Shown: positions 28,201 through 37,405 of the stretch, in pieces
How the letters are laid out: every line of letters begins with the position of its first letter
How positions within the stretch are numbered: the first letter of the stretch is position 1
DNA from: Ruegeria lacuscaerulensis
GTDB lineage: Bacteria; Pseudomonadota; Alphaproteobacteria; Rhodobacterales; Rhodobacteraceae
Length of the DNA: 64,000 nt
Direction: 5' to 3'
Assembly (NCBI RefSeq): GCF_013034685.1
Contig: NZ_WQGO01000012.1
Location: 1-64,000, forward strand
Program-made: the position numbers and the translations under genes
The notes under the pieces: model-generated
What the model was told of the DNA's origin: nothing
Database searches by the model: none
Seen by the model: only the letters and a program-made list of their open reading frames with translations

Positions 28201-28716
28201 ATACAGGCGGTCCGGGAACATCCCAGCCAGGCGATCCACCAGAGCCTCCGCCGACGGACGCTGGCCTTGCTGCAACAGCATCCCCACAGGCCCATCCGGC
28301 CCGCCGGTCAGACAGATCAACCCGTCCGAGCGTTCCGCCAACTCCTCCAACGTGACCTGCGGCAACTGCCCGCCCTTGTCCACATAAAGGCAGGAACTCA
28401 GCTTCATCAGGTTCTCATACCCCGCCTCGGACTGCGCCAGCAGCACCAGCGGCGCAGGAGCTTTGGGCTTTTCGCCTGGCTGCGGCTGCACATAGGTCAG
28501 ATCAACCTGACACCCCATGATCGGCTGCACCCCAGCGCCGCTGGCAGTCACGGAAAACTCCAAAGCCGAGAACATAGAATTGGTGTCCGTCACCGCAACA
28601 GCGGGCATCTCCATATTCTCGCACAAAGCGGGCAGCTTCTTCAGCCGCACAGCGCCTTCCAGCAGAGAATATTCGGTGTGAACACGTAGGTGAATGAATC
28701 GAGGAATACTGCTCAT
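25216..28716 (-). CDS. dnaE: DNA polymerase III alpha subunit
   Basis: The 1166-residue replicative polymerase has an N-terminal PHP domain (FIHLRVHTEYSLLEG, starting at residue 7). The catalytic palm shows GPGRGSGAGSLVAYAL and the PDFDIDFCMDRR metal-binding block near residue 400. Fingers and a tandem HhH region follow, and an OB fold sits near the C-terminus (IAKMAGVVAGRQERKSARG). It is DnaE1-like by length and PHP residues. It stands alone; the 344-bp region ahead of it also serves the divergent xdh operon. Confidence 0.96.
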   Translation of the reverse strand: MSSIPRFIHLRVHTEYSLLEGAVRLKKLPALCENMEMPAVAVTDTNSMFSALEFSVTASGAGVQPIMGCQVDLTYVQPQPGEKPKAPAPLVLLAQSEAGYENLMKLSSCLYVDKGGQLPQVTLEELAERSDGLICLTGGPDGPVGMLLQQGQRPSAEALVDRLAGMFPDRLYIELQRHPGEGGQPEAERLTERGHVEMAYAKNLPLVATNDVYFPTTDMYEAHDALICIAEGAYVDQQDGRRRLTAQHYFKSQQEMVTLFADLPEAIENTVEIARRCAFMAYRRDPILPKFADDEVAELRRIANEGLQKRLAVIPHAVTPEEYQERLDFELGIIEGMGFPGYFLIVADFIQWAKDHDIPVGPGRGSGAGSLVAYALTITDLDPLRYSLLFERFLNPERVSMPDFDIDFCMDRREEVIRYVQQKYGRDKVGQIITFGALLSKAAVRDIGRVLQMPYGQVDRLSKMIPVEGVKPVSIEKALKDEPRLREEARSEEVVDRLLTYGRQVEGLLRNASTHAAGVVIGDRPLDALVPIYQDPRSDMPATQFNMKWVEQAGLVKFDFLGLKTLTVIQNAMDLIFKSGRDLHIAPDGTELYEPAEGAVNEINAIPLDDEATYKLYSAAKTVAVFQVESSGMMDALKRMKPDCIEDIIALVALYRPGPMENIPKFCEVKNGLSKRDKLHPSIDHILDETQGIIVYQEQVMQIAQEMAGYSLGGADLLRRAMGKKIQEAMDAERPKFLKGAAENDVDETKATEVWNLLDKFANYGFNKSHAAAYAVVSYQTGWLKANHPVEFMAGVMNCDIHLTDKLAVYFEEVRKGLELPYVPPCVNRSQATFDVVNGELVYALGALKNVGVEAMNLVVDGRAEKPFVNLFDLARRVDLKKVGKRPLEMMARAGAFDQLDKNRRRVFESLDPLVQYSAAIHEQKNSNQVSLFGEAGDDLPEPRLSPTPDWLPAERLSEEFKAIGFYLSGHPLDDYMPALKRKQVMTLDEVTEKARSGPFIAKMAGVVAGRQERKSARGNRFAFAQLSDPSGAYEVTLFSETLEKSREYLETGAQVVLTAEATMEADQLKLLGRSVGPVDTVVAEAGATGLRIFVDEEQALPTVAKVLEDAAGAAKNAARGPIQLLLMAPGLPGEVEMDLGQSFPINPQIKGAIKSLEGVMSVEEF

Positions 28717-29060
28717 ACCCGCTACGCTATCCCAGCCAGCGACGCGGCAAAAGCAGGAACCGCCGCTTTGAGATGCCTAAAAAATCAACACCTATTATTC
28801 GGATTTTTCAGAAGGTGCTTCGGCCGCAATTGGACCCGATCTGCAAAAAGCGCTTTATTTACAGACAACTGATGTCTAGACAACGGCGAAAATCGCAGAT
28901 CGTTCAGGTCCAATGGTGCATCACATAATCAGTTTTTCTTGCCAGATAAGGCGCGCTGTTTCTAACATCTGACGGCAAGCACTCTGCCCGCCCCTTTTTC
29001 TACGTCGCATCGAAGAAGGGCACCGAAGGGCGCAACCGGGTAAGGCGACGGGTTTCTCGA
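28717..29060. other. Divergent promoter region dnaE / xdhA
   Basis: This 344-bp region holds no gene that I can support. A short open frame downstream of the dnaE start lacks any signal. It must contain the promoters of dnaE and of the xdh operon; the palindrome at 28873-28882 is the only clear site. Confidence 0.5.
28863..28882. promoter_or_regulatory. Operator-like palindrome ahead of xdhA
   Basis: A perfect 10-bp palindrome, TGTCTAGACA, sits at 28873-28882, about 180 bp before xdhA. A second AGACA half lies 5 bp to its left, forming AGACA-N5-TGTCT. Such short palindromes are typical of dimeric (for instance GntR- or LysR-type) regulators, but none is encoded nearby. Functional role is inference. 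Confidence 0.4.
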
Positions 29061-30458
29061 ATGAACATCACGTTTCTTCTGAACGGAGAGACAGTGGAGC
29101 TGGCGGACGTCAATCCGACGGCAACTCTGCTGGACTGGCTGCGCGAGGATCGCGGCCTGACCGGCACTAAGGAAGGCTGCAACGAAGGTGACTGCGGGGC
29201 CTGCACCGTCATGGTCACGGATGAAGGTTCCAGCAAAGCACTGAATGCCTGCATCCTATTCCTGCCACAACTACACGGCAAAGCCATCCGCACCATCGAG
29301 GGCGCAAACGGCCCCGACCAGCAGGCTCACCCCGTGCAACAGGCCATGATCGACCTACACGGTTCACAATGTGGCTTTTGCACCCCCGGCTTTGTCATGT
29401 CGATGGTCGCGGGCCACACCAATGGCGTCACCGACCACGACACCCAGCTTGCGGGTAATCTCTGCCGTTGCACTGGCTACGCCCCCATCATCCGCGCGGC
29501 CCAAGCCGCCGAATCCCAGCCAGTCCCAGCATGGGTTAATGACGACCAATCCTTCTCTTGTTCAAAAATACCTCGGGGGGAGGCCGCAGGCCGGGGGGCG
29601 GAGCCCCCCTTGCTCCCCACCTCATCCGACGAACTGGCCGCGATCTATGCACAAAATCCCAACGCCACGCTCATCGCGGGCGCAACCGATGTGGGCCTCT
29701 GGATCACAAAACAACTGCGCGACCTGGATCCGGTCATCTTCCTGAGCCGCTGCGACGACCTGAAAAACATCGCCATCACCAATGACGAAGTCCACATCGG
29801 CGCCATGGTCGACATGAACCGCATGTGCGACACGTTGACAGACCTCCATCCCTCTTACGCCGAGATGATCCGGCGTTATGCCAGCGTTCAGGTCCGCCAC
29901 GCCGCAACCGTGGGCGGCAATATCGCCAATGGCTCACCGATCGGAGACAACCCGCCCGCCCTGATCGCATTGGGTGCAACCCTGCATCTGCGCAGAGGCG
30001 ACACTCGCCGTCAGATCCCGTTGGAAGATTTCTTCATCGACTACGGCAAACAAGACCGCGCGCCCGGAGAATTCGTCGAAGCCGTCAGCTTCCCCCGCCA
30101 ACCGGACCGGCTGAAAACCTACAAACTCAGCAAACGGTTCGATCAGGACATTTCAGCCGTCTGCGGCTGTTTCAACATCACCGTCACGCACGACACCGTC
30201 ACCCGGGCGCGGATCGCGTTTGGCGGCATGGCGGGCACTCCGAAGCGGGCCACCCATGTCGAGGCCGCATTGATCGGCAAACCCTGGACCGCTGCGACCA
30301 TTCAGGCCGCGCTGCCCGCCTTTGCTGACGATTACCAACCACTCACGGATATGCGCGCCTCGGCCACCTATCGTCTGGAAACCGCCAAAGCGATGCTGGA
30401 GCGGTATTTCCTTGAAGATCAGGGCGAAGTGACCGACGTACTCAAGGTGACGGCATGA
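29061..30458 (+). CDS. xdhA: Xanthine dehydrogenase small subunit (2Fe-2S and FAD)
   Basis: The 465-residue subunit has a plant-type [2Fe-2S] domain with Cys 40, 45, 48 and 64. A second [2Fe-2S] domain carries Cys 104, 107, 135 and 137 (CGFC, CRC). A FAD domain follows ([11 protein letters not shown] near 204, [14 protein letters not shown]). It passes electrons from the molybdenum site to NAD. The linker between iron-sulfur and FAD domains (about residues 164-186) is replaced or lengthened by a peptide read from a REP-like DNA element, in frame. The gene overlaps xdhB by 4 bp (ATGA). Confidence 0.94.
   Translation: MNITFLLNGETVELADVNPTATLLDWLREDRGLTGTKEGCNEGDCGACTVMVTDEGSSKALNACILFLPQLHGKAIRTIEGANGPDQQAHPVQQAMIDLHGSQCGFCTPGFVMSMVAGHTNGVTDHDTQLAGNLCRCTGYAPIIRAAQAAESQPVPAWVNDDQSFSCSKIPRGEAAGRGAEPPLLPTSSDELAAIYAQNPNATLIAGATDVGLWITKQLRDLDPVIFLSRCDDLKNIAITNDEVHIGAMVDMNRMCDTLTDLHPSYAEMIRRYASVQVRHAATVGGNIANGSPIGDNPPALIALGATLHLRRGDTRRQIPLEDFFIDYGKQDRAPGEFVEAVSFPRQPDRLKTYKLSKRFDQDISAVCGCFNITVTHDTVTRARIAFGGMAGTPKRATHVEAALIGKPWTAATIQAALPAFADDYQPLTDMRASATYRLETAKAMLERYFLEDQGEVTDVLKVTA
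29552..29611. repeat. REP-like palindromic element inside xdhA
   Basis: The DNA reads CTTCTCTTGTTCAAAAATACC and then a G-rich palindromic stretch (GGGGGGCGGAGCCCCCC near 29593). The first part nearly matches the repeat found as an inverted pair at 43957-44146 (AGAAGAAG side and CAAAAATACCTC side). It encodes about 22 residues of XdhA without breaking the frame. Confidence 0.75.
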
Positions 30459-32857
30459 GCGTGACCAAACCCCTCCCCCATGACGCAGCCCCGCTGCATG
30501 TCGCAGGTGCCGCGCGCTATGTGGATGACATCCCAACGCCCAAGGGCACGCTGCATCTGGCCTTTGGCCTCAGCCCGATTGCCAAGGGCACGATCACCAC
30601 GATGGACCTGTCGGCAGTAAAAGCCGCTAAGGGTGTGGTGCAAGTGATGACGGCGGATGATCTGCCTTTTGCCAATGATGTCTCGCCCTCGATCCATGAT
30701 GAGCCGCTGCTGTCGGACGGCACGGTTCATTATATCGGCCAGCCCGTGTTTCTGGTGGTGGCGACCAGCCATCTGGCCGCTCGCAAGGCTGCACGGCTGG
30801 GCAAGATTGACTATGCCGAAGACACCCCGATCCTGACCATCGAACAGGCTCTGGCCGCTGACAGCCGGTTCGAGGACGGCCCCCGCATCTATGCCAAGGG
30901 CGATGCGGACGTGGCGATCGCGTCGGCCCCCCACGTGATCGAAGGTTCCTTTGAACTCGGCGGGCAGGAACATTTCTATTTGGAAGGCCAGGCCGCTCTG
31001 GCCTTGCCGAATGAAGGCGCGGACATGCTGGTCCACAGCTCGACCCAACACCCGACCGAGATTCAGCATAAAGTAGCCGATGCCTTGGGTGTGCCCATGC
31101 ACGCCGTACGGGTTGAAACTCGCCGCATGGGCGGAGGGTTCGGCGGCAAGGAAAGTCAGGGCAACGCTCTGGCCGTCGCCTGCGCCATCGCCGCCCGCGC
31201 CACCGGCAAGGCCTGCAAGATGCGTTATGACCGCGATGATGACATGATCATCACCGGCAAGCGCCACGCCTTCCGCATTGCCTACAAGGCTGGGTTTGAT
31301 GAGAACGGCCATGTTCAGGGTGTCTCCTTCCACCATTACGTCATCTGTGGCTGGGCGCAGGACCTGTCGCTGCCCGTCGCTGACCGCGCGATGCTGCATT
31401 CCGACAATGCCTATCTGCTGCCGAATGCCCGGATTGAAAGCCATCGACTGAAAACCAACACCCAATCCGCCACAGCCTATCGCGGGTTCGGCGGCCCTCA
31501 GGGCATGGTCGGGATCGAACGCGTGATGGATCACGCCGCGCACGTGCTTGGGCTGGACCCGGTCGAGCTGCGTCGCCGCAATTACTATGAGCCCGCGCAT
31601 AACGTGGCCGATCAACCGCTGCATAAAACACCGCTGGGCCACCCCGACCCGCATGAAGACCTGACCAGTCGCGGCGCGGTGGAAACCGGGAACGCCCCCC
31701 TTCGTCCCCTACCTGCCGGCGGGAACACCACGCCTTACGGTATGGAGGTCAGCGATTTCGAACTGCACGGCATGACCGCAGCACTTCTGACATCCAGTGA
31801 CTATGCCGTCCGCAAGACCGCCATTGCTGAATGGAACGCAAAGAACCGGGTGATAAAGAAGGGTATCGCCTTCTCGCCGGTCAAATTCGGGATTTCCTTT
31901 ACGCTGACCCACCTCAATCAGGCGGGCGCACTGGTGCATGTGTATCAGGATGGCTCGGTCCACCTGAACCATGGCGGGACCGAGATGGGACAGGGCCTGT
32001 TCCAAAAGGTCGCGCAAGTGGCCGCATCGCGGTTCGGCATTCCGCTGGAGTTGGTCAAGATCACCGCCACCGACACCGCCAAGGTGCCGAACACCTCGGC
32101 TACGGCGGCGTCTTCGGGCAGTGACCTGAACGGGATGGCTGTCAAAGCCGCCTGCGACACGATCCGCGACCGGATGGCGGACTATCTGGCCGAACGGCAT
32201 CAGGCTGATCCATCGGCGGTCACGTTCGCGGATGGGCACGTCTCGGTCGGCGCAGAACGCTATACCTTCGCCGAAGCCGCCGCGCTGGCCTATCAGGGCC
32301 GTATCAGCCTGTCCGCCACGGGGTTCTACAAAACCCCCAAGATCGAATGGGACCGGATCGCAGGCCGGGGCCGACCGTTTTTCTACTTCGCCTATGGCGC
32401 GTCCGTCACCGAGGTGGCGGTGGACACGCTGACCGGTGAAAACCGCATCCTGCGTACGGATATCCTTCACGATGCAGGCGCCTCGCTGAACCCGGCGCTG
32501 GATATCGGGCAGGTAGAAGGTGGCTATGTCCAGGGCGCGGGCTGGCTGACGACCGAGGAACTGGTCTGGGACGGAAAAGGTAACCTGCGCACGCATGCGC
32601 CCTCGACCTACAAAATCCCAGCCTGCTCAGACCGGCCCGATATCTTCAATGTCGCGCTCTGGGATGGCGAGAACCGCGAGGACACGATCTATCGCTCGAA
32701 AGCGGTGGGAGAGCCGCCCTTCATGCTGGGTATCTCGGCTTGGCTGGCCCTGTCGAATGCGGTGGCAGCCTGCGGTGACGCTTACCCCGCTTTGGATGCG
32801 CCCGCCACTGCCGAAGAGGTCTGGCACGGCGTCCAGCGGATGAAAGGGGGCATCTAA
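30455..32857 (+). CDS. xdhB: Xanthine dehydrogenase molybdopterin subunit
   Basis: The 800-residue subunit binds the molybdenum cofactor and oxidises hypoxanthine and xanthine. Blocks seen: [31 protein letters not shown], the [10 protein letters not shown] loop, [16 protein letters not shown], and the end loop with the catalytic Glu ([12 protein letters not shown]). Between NYYEPAH and NTTPYGME (about residues 378-420) there is a stretch of some 35 extra residues compared with what I know of the family. It is coupled to xdhA by a 4-bp overlap and to xdhC by TAATG. Confidence 0.94.
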   Translation: MSVTKPLPHDAAPLHVAGAARYVDDIPTPKGTLHLAFGLSPIAKGTITTMDLSAVKAAKGVVQVMTADDLPFANDVSPSIHDEPLLSDGTVHYIGQPVFLVVATSHLAARKAARLGKIDYAEDTPILTIEQALAADSRFEDGPRIYAKGDADVAIASAPHVIEGSFELGGQEHFYLEGQAALALPNEGADMLVHSSTQHPTEIQHKVADALGVPMHAVRVETRRMGGGFGGKESQGNALAVACAIAARATGKACKMRYDRDDDMIITGKRHAFRIAYKAGFDENGHVQGVSFHHYVICGWAQDLSLPVADRAMLHSDNAYLLPNARIESHRLKTNTQSATAYRGFGGPQGMVGIERVMDHAAHVLGLDPVELRRRNYYEPAHNVADQPLHKTPLGHPDPHEDLTSRGAVETGNAPLRPLPAGGNTTPYGMEVSDFELHGMTAALLTSSDYAVRKTAIAEWNAKNRVIKKGIAFSPVKFGISFTLTHLNQAGALVHVYQDGSVHLNHGGTEMGQGLFQKVAQVAASRFGIPLELVKITATDTAKVPNTSATAASSGSDLNGMAVKAACDTIRDRMADYLAERHQADPSAVTFADGHVSVGAERYTFAEAAALAYQGRISLSATGFYKTPKIEWDRIAGRGRPFFYFAYGASVTEVAVDTLTGENRILRTDILHDAGASLNPALDIGQVEGGYVQGAGWLTTEELVWDGKGNLRTHAPSTYKIPACSDRPDIFNVALWDGENREDTIYRSKAVGEPPFMLGISAWLALSNAVAACGDAYPALDAPATAEEVWHGVQRMKGGI

Positions 32858-33792
32858 TGGGATTTGATCTTGAGGCTTTGAGGGAGGCGGTCAATACCCA
32901 CGGACGCGTGGTCCGCGTGGTCATCACCGTGATCAAGGGCTCGTCCCCGCGTGAGGTCGGTGCCGCCATGCTGGTCTGGGAAGGCGGACAAAGCGGCACA
33001 ATCGGTGGCGGCACGTTGGAATATCAGGCTGCGCAGGCGGCAAGGTCGCAGGCCGCGCCGGCGCGGCTGACCCATCACGCGCTGGGTCCTGACATGGGTC
33101 AATGCTGTGGCGGCGCGGTTTCGCTGCTCAGTGAAGTCTATGATCACAAAGCGGTAAATGCGCTGAACGATACCGTCATCGCGCGATCTCCGACCGGCGG
33201 CGACATGCCGTTGTCGGTCAAACGGCTGCTGGCCGAGGCGCGCGGTCAGGGCATTGCGCCCGAGCCACAACTGCTGGACGGCTGGATGGTCGAGCCGGTT
33301 CATCAACCAACCCGCAACTTCTGGATTTGGGGTGCGGGTCATGTCGGGCGGGCGCTGGTCGACGTTTTGGCCCCCCTGCCCGATCTGGCGATCACATGGG
33401 TCGATACGGGGCCTGAGCGATTTCCCGACAATATTCCTGCGAGCGTCACACCAGTTCCAGCAGCCAAACCTGCCGAGCTTGTCCGCCACGCCCCGCAGGA
33501 CGCTGAACATCTTGTGCTGACATATTCGCACAATCTGGACCTTGAGCTGTGCAATCGACTGTTGACGCGTGGTTTTGGGTTTGCTGGCTTGATTGGCTCC
33601 GCTACGAAATGGGCGCGATTCCGGTCGCGGCTGGCGGCCCTCGGGCATTCCCCCGAACGGATCAGTCGGATCACTTGCCCAATCGGCGACCCCGCCTTGG
33701 GCAAACACCCGCAGATGATCGCCGTCGGCGTCGCCGCGCAGCTTCTGCGCCCTGCCCGACAAATCGAGTTGAAGAAGGACCTGAGCGCGTGA
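32857..33792 (+). CDS. xdhC: Xanthine dehydrogenase accessory protein XdhC
   Basis: The 311-residue protein is the chaperone that sulfurates and inserts the molybdenum cofactor into XdhB. It has the XdhC N-terminal domain (VVITVIKGSSPREVGAAMLV, GGTLEYQA, GQCCGG-like MGQCCGGAV) and the Rossmann domain (WIWGAGHVGRALVDVL, GLIGSATKWARFRSRL). Its start overlaps the xdhB stop by one base and its stop overlaps the ABC ATPase start (GTGA). Confidence 0.93.
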   Translation: MGFDLEALREAVNTHGRVVRVVITVIKGSSPREVGAAMLVWEGGQSGTIGGGTLEYQAAQAARSQAAPARLTHHALGPDMGQCCGGAVSLLSEVYDHKAVNALNDTVIARSPTGGDMPLSVKRLLAEARGQGIAPEPQLLDGWMVEPVHQPTRNFWIWGAGHVGRALVDVLAPLPDLAITWVDTGPERFPDNIPASVTPVPAAKPAELVRHAPQDAEHLVLTYSHNLDLELCNRLLTRGFGFAGLIGSATKWARFRSRLAALGHSPERISRITCPIGDPALGKHPQMIAVGVAAQLLRPARQIELKKDLSA

Positions 33793-35306
33793 CCACTCCA
33801 CTATTAAGTCTGCAAGGGCTAACCAAGGCTTATCCTGGCGTCGTGGCCAATGATCAGGTGTCCTTCGATATCGGCGAAGGCGAAGTACACGCCCTGCTGG
33901 GCGAAAACGGCGCAGGCAAGTCCACACTGGTAAAAATGATCTATGGGCTGGTGAAACCCGATAGCGGCACGATGCTGCTGCGCGGCCAGCCGTTCGCCCC
34001 GCCCGAACCGCGCGCGGCCCGCGCCGATGGGATCGCGATGGTGTTCCAGCATTTCTCGTTGTTTGACGCGTTGAACGTGGCCGAGAATATCGCGTTGGGA
34101 ATGGAGAACCCGCCGCCCATGGGCGATCTGGCCGCACGTATCCGCGAAGTGTCCGAAACCTATGGCCTGCCGCTGGACCCGTATCGCACGGTGGGCGACC
34201 TGTCCGCAGGCGAACGCCAGCGGGTCGAGATCATCCGTTGCCTGCTGCAGGACCCCAAACTGCTGATCATGGACGAGCCAACATCGGTTTTGACCCCACA
34301 AGAAGTCGATATCTTGTTTGAAACACTGAACAAATTACGCGCCGAAGGTACCTCGATCCTGTATATCTCGCATAAGCTGGAAGAGATCCGCACGCTGTGC
34401 GACCACGCGACAATCCTGCGTCTGGGCAAGAACGTGGGCGAGTGTGTTCCCTCTGAGACCTCGGCGCGGGACATGGCCGAGATGATGGTGGGTTCGACCC
34501 TGCAAACACCGGAACGGTCAGGGCGGGATTTTGGCGAAGTTGCTCTGGATGTCAGCGGGCTGTCGGTACCGTCTCCGTCGGAATTCGGTACCGCGCTGCG
34601 CAATGTTCACATGACCGTCCGCAAGGGCGAGGTTCTGGGCATCGGCGGCGTCGCAGGCAACGGGCAGGATGAATTGCTGGGGGTGCTGTCGGGCGAAATC
34701 CCGACTGCGGCCGATGCGATCAAATTCAACGGCCAGCCGATTGGCAAGCTGGGCCCCACCGCGCGGCGCAAGCTCGGTGTGCTGACCGCGCCCGAGGAGC
34801 GGCTGGGCCACGCCGCAGCGCCTGATATGAGCCTGACGGAAAACGCCTTGCTGACAGGATCCGTCCGCGAAGGGTTGGAAAATAATGGCTTCCTGAAATG
34901 GGCCGAGACCAAAAGCTTTGCCGAGAAAATCATCAGCGCCTTTGACGTCCGCACGCCTGGCCCCGAGAACGCGGCGCGGTCTTTGTCGGGTGGGAACCTG
35001 CAGAAATTCGTAATTGGGCGCGAGGTGTTGCAAAACCCCGATGTGCTGGTGGTGAACCAGCCCACATGGGGCGTGGATGCCGCCGCCGCAGCCTCCATCC
35101 GGCAGGCCATTCTGGATTTGGCGGCAAAGGGGACAGCGGTGATCTGCATTTCGCAGGATCTGGACGAGTTGATGGAGATCTCCGACAGCTTTGCGGCGCT
35201 GAACGAAGGCCGCCTGAGTGCGCCGCGAGAAACCACCGGTCTGACGGTCGATGAGATCGGCCTGATGATGGGCGGTGCTCATGGCATGGAGGTGGCGCAT
35301 GTGTAA
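33789..35306 (+). CDS. Purine/nucleoside ABC importer, two-domain ATPase
   Basis: The 505-residue protein carries two ABC domains. The first has Walker A GENGAGKST, signature LSAGERQRVEI and Walker B LLIMDEPTSVL. The second has a degenerate Walker A (GVAGNGQDELLG), signature LSGGNLQKFVIG and an NQPTWGVD Walker B, as in the YufO/MglA-type importers. It should power uptake of a nucleoside or nucleobase with the two permeases and the BMP-type binding protein downstream. I use the GTG at 33789, which overlaps the xdhC stop (GTGA); the open frame further upstream is shadow. Confidence 0.92.
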   Translation: MTTPLLSLQGLTKAYPGVVANDQVSFDIGEGEVHALLGENGAGKSTLVKMIYGLVKPDSGTMLLRGQPFAPPEPRAARADGIAMVFQHFSLFDALNVAENIALGMENPPPMGDLAARIREVSETYGLPLDPYRTVGDLSAGERQRVEIIRCLLQDPKLLIMDEPTSVLTPQEVDILFETLNKLRAEGTSILYISHKLEEIRTLCDHATILRLGKNVGECVPSETSARDMAEMMVGSTLQTPERSGRDFGEVALDVSGLSVPSPSEFGTALRNVHMTVRKGEVLGIGGVAGNGQDELLGVLSGEIPTAADAIKFNGQPIGKLGPTARRKLGVLTAPEERLGHAAAPDMSLTENALLTGSVREGLENNGFLKWAETKSFAEKIISAFDVRTPGPENAARSLSGGNLQKFVIGREVLQNPDVLVVNQPTWGVDAAAAASIRQAILDLAAKGTAVICISQDLDELMEISDSFAALNEGRLSAPRETTGLTVDEIGLMMGGAHGMEVAHV

Positions 35307-35317
35307 GCCGTGGAACC

Positions 35318-35350
35318 GTCTCCGGCGGCCGTATTTGGAACGAGAAGAAG
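35318..35350 (+). repeat. Decayed REP-like element between ABC genes
   Basis: The sequence TCTCCGGCGGCCGTATTTGG followed by AACGAGAAGAAG is a degenerate copy, in the same orientation, of the element at 43957-43988 (CCTCCGGCGGAGG, TATTTTTGAACAGAAGAAG). It lies between the ATPase stop and the first permease start, inside the operon. Confidence 0.6.
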
Positions 35351-35368
35351 ACCTGGGGGTTTGAGCAG

Positions 35369-36451
35369 ATGATTGTGTTGGAGAAACGGCCTCAGCCGTC
35401 GAAAGCGTGGTCATATGCGACCCCTCTGGTCGCGGTGGTGGCAACGATGGTGTTTGGCGGTTTGCTGTTCGCCCTGCTGGGCAAGAACCCGGTCGAGGCC
35501 ATCGGCACCATATTCTGGGAGCCCCTGTTCGGAGAGTTCGCATTCTACTACCGCCCGCAATTGCTGGTGAAGGGCGCGCCTTTGGTGTTGATCGCCATCG
35601 GTTTGTCGCTGGGGTTTCGGGCAGGGATCTGGAACATTGGGGCCGAGGGTCAGTACATCATGGGCGCCATCTTTGGCGCCGGTGCGGGTTTGGCCTTTTA
35701 CCCGCTGGAAGCGTTCTACATCTTTCCTATCATGGTGATTGCGGGCGCGTTCGGGGGCTGGCTGTGGGCGATGATCCCGGCCTTTCTGAAGGTACGTTTT
35801 GGCACCAATGAAATCCTCGTGTCGCTGATGCTGGTCTATGTGGCCGAACAGATGCTGGCCTCGGTCTCGCTTGGATTGCTGAAGAACCCCGAAGGATTCG
35901 GCTTTCCCGGCTCGCGCAACCTGCAGTCCTATGACAGCGCCCACAATGCCGAGCTGATTGCCGGATCGGGGATGCATTGGGGCGTGGTGACGGCGCTGAT
36001 TGCGGTGATCTTTGCCTATGTTCTGTTGAACCGGCACATGCTGGGCTTTCATATCCGCCTGACGGGCGAGGCCCCGCGTGCAGCTAAATTCGCAGGCGTC
36101 AATCCGGCACGGCTGATCCTGTTCTGCCTGGGTCTGTCGGGCATGTTGGCCGGGTTGGCGGGTATGTTCGAGGTGTCCGGCCCTGCCGGTCAGGTCAGCA
36201 TCGACTTTAACGTGGGCTATGGCTTTACCGCCATCATCGTAGCCTTCCTTGGCCGCCTGCATCCGGTGGGCATTCTGCTGGCCGGCTTCCTGATGGCGCT
36301 GACCTATATCGGTGGTGAAATCGCGCAATCCCAACTGGGCTTGCCGGCCGCTGCCATCCAAGTGTTTCAGGGGATGCTTTTGTTCTTCCTGCTGGCCTTT
36401 GATCTTCTGACAAACTTCCGCATCCGTGCGGCCCGTAGCGAGGTAGCGTGA
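35369..36451 (+). CDS. ABC permease of BMP-type nucleoside importer
   Basis: The 360-residue integral membrane protein belongs to the BPD_transp_2 family (the LivH/RbsC-like fold). It has about ten hydrophobic segments and the GLSLGFRAGIWNIGAEGQY signature typical of YufP-like permeases. TGGGGGT precedes the ATG. It pairs with the next permease, 1 bp later, and both should assemble with the two-domain ATPase. Position inside the xdh operon suggests purine uptake (inference). Confidence 0.9.
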   Translation: MIVLEKRPQPSKAWSYATPLVAVVATMVFGGLLFALLGKNPVEAIGTIFWEPLFGEFAFYYRPQLLVKGAPLVLIAIGLSLGFRAGIWNIGAEGQYIMGAIFGAGAGLAFYPLEAFYIFPIMVIAGAFGGWLWAMIPAFLKVRFGTNEILVSLMLVYVAEQMLASVSLGLLKNPEGFGFPGSRNLQSYDSAHNAELIAGSGMHWGVVTALIAVIFAYVLLNRHMLGFHIRLTGEAPRAAKFAGVNPARLILFCLGLSGMLAGLAGMFEVSGPAGQVSIDFNVGYGFTAIIVAFLGRLHPVGILLAGFLMALTYIGGEIAQSQLGLPAAAIQVFQGMLLFFLLAFDLLTNFRIRAARSEVA

Positions 36452-36452
36452 T

Positions 36453-37373
36453 ATGGACCTTGGTGAAATCAATCCCGTCCTTCTGGTCGCCTCGCTAATG
36501 GTGGCCGCAACCCCCCTGCTGCTGGCCGCGATCGGAGAACTGGTCGTTGAAAAAGCAGGTGTTCTGAACCTTGGCGTCGAGGGCATGATGATCGTCGGCG
36601 CGATCAGCGGCTTTGCGATCTCGGTCGAGACCGGCTCACCTTGGCTGGGGTTCATCGCATCCGCTATCGGCGGCGCGGTGCTGTCGCTGCTATTCGTTCT
36701 GCTGACGCAGGTAGCACTGGCCAATCAGGTGGCCAGCGGCTTGGCTCTGACGCTGTTTGGTCTGGGCTTCAGCGCCCTGTTGGGACAAAGCTATGTGGGG
36801 ATCAAGCCCCCAAGCATGGGCGACATTCATATCCCGGTGATCGGCGATATTCCGGTGATCGGCCCGATCCTGTTCCAGCATGACCCGATCCTTTATGTAG
36901 GCATCGCACTCACGGCCGCCGTCTGGGCCACGCTGAAATACACGCGCGTCGGCCTAATTCTGCGCGCCGTGGGCGAGAACCACGATGCGGCGCATGCGCT
37001 TGGCTACAAAGTAATCAAGATCCGCATTATGGCGATCCTGTTCGGCGGGGCCTGTGCCGGGCTGGGCGGAGCCTACATCAGCCTGATCCGCGTGCCGCAA
37101 TGGACAGAGGGCATGACTGCCGGTGTCGGCTGGATTGCGCTTGCGCTGGTGGTCTTCGCCAGTTGGAAGCCATGGCGCGCCTTGCTGGGTGCCTATTTGT
37201 TTGGCGGTATCACCGTGTTGCAGCTGAATTTGCAGGCAGCGGGCGTTGCCATTCCGGTCGAGTATCTGGCAATGTCGCCCTACATCATCACGATCCTTGT
37301 GCTTGTGATCCTTTCGGCTGACAAGAGCAGCGCACCTGCCGCATTGGGCCGAACCTTCCATGCCTCGCACTAG
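36453..37373 (+). CDS. ABC permease of BMP-type nucleoside importer
   Basis: The 306-residue partner permease has about eight to nine membrane segments and the GELVVEKAGVLNLGVEGMM signature of the YufQ-type subunit. It begins 1 bp after the stop of the first permease, so the two are translated together. It forms the second half of the membrane channel of the importer. Confidence 0.9.
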   Translation: MDLGEINPVLLVASLMVAATPLLLAAIGELVVEKAGVLNLGVEGMMIVGAISGFAISVETGSPWLGFIASAIGGAVLSLLFVLLTQVALANQVASGLALTLFGLGFSALLGQSYVGIKPPSMGDIHIPVIGDIPVIGPILFQHDPILYVGIALTAAVWATLKYTRVGLILRAVGENHDAAHALGYKVIKIRIMAILFGGACAGLGGAYISLIRVPQWTEGMTAGVGWIALALVVFASWKPWRALLGAYLFGGITVLQLNLQAAGVAIPVEYLAMSPYIITILVLVILSADKSSAPAALGRTFHASH

Positions 37374-37405
37374 GGGCCAACTAAAACCAACTTGGAGAGT
37401 AACAC

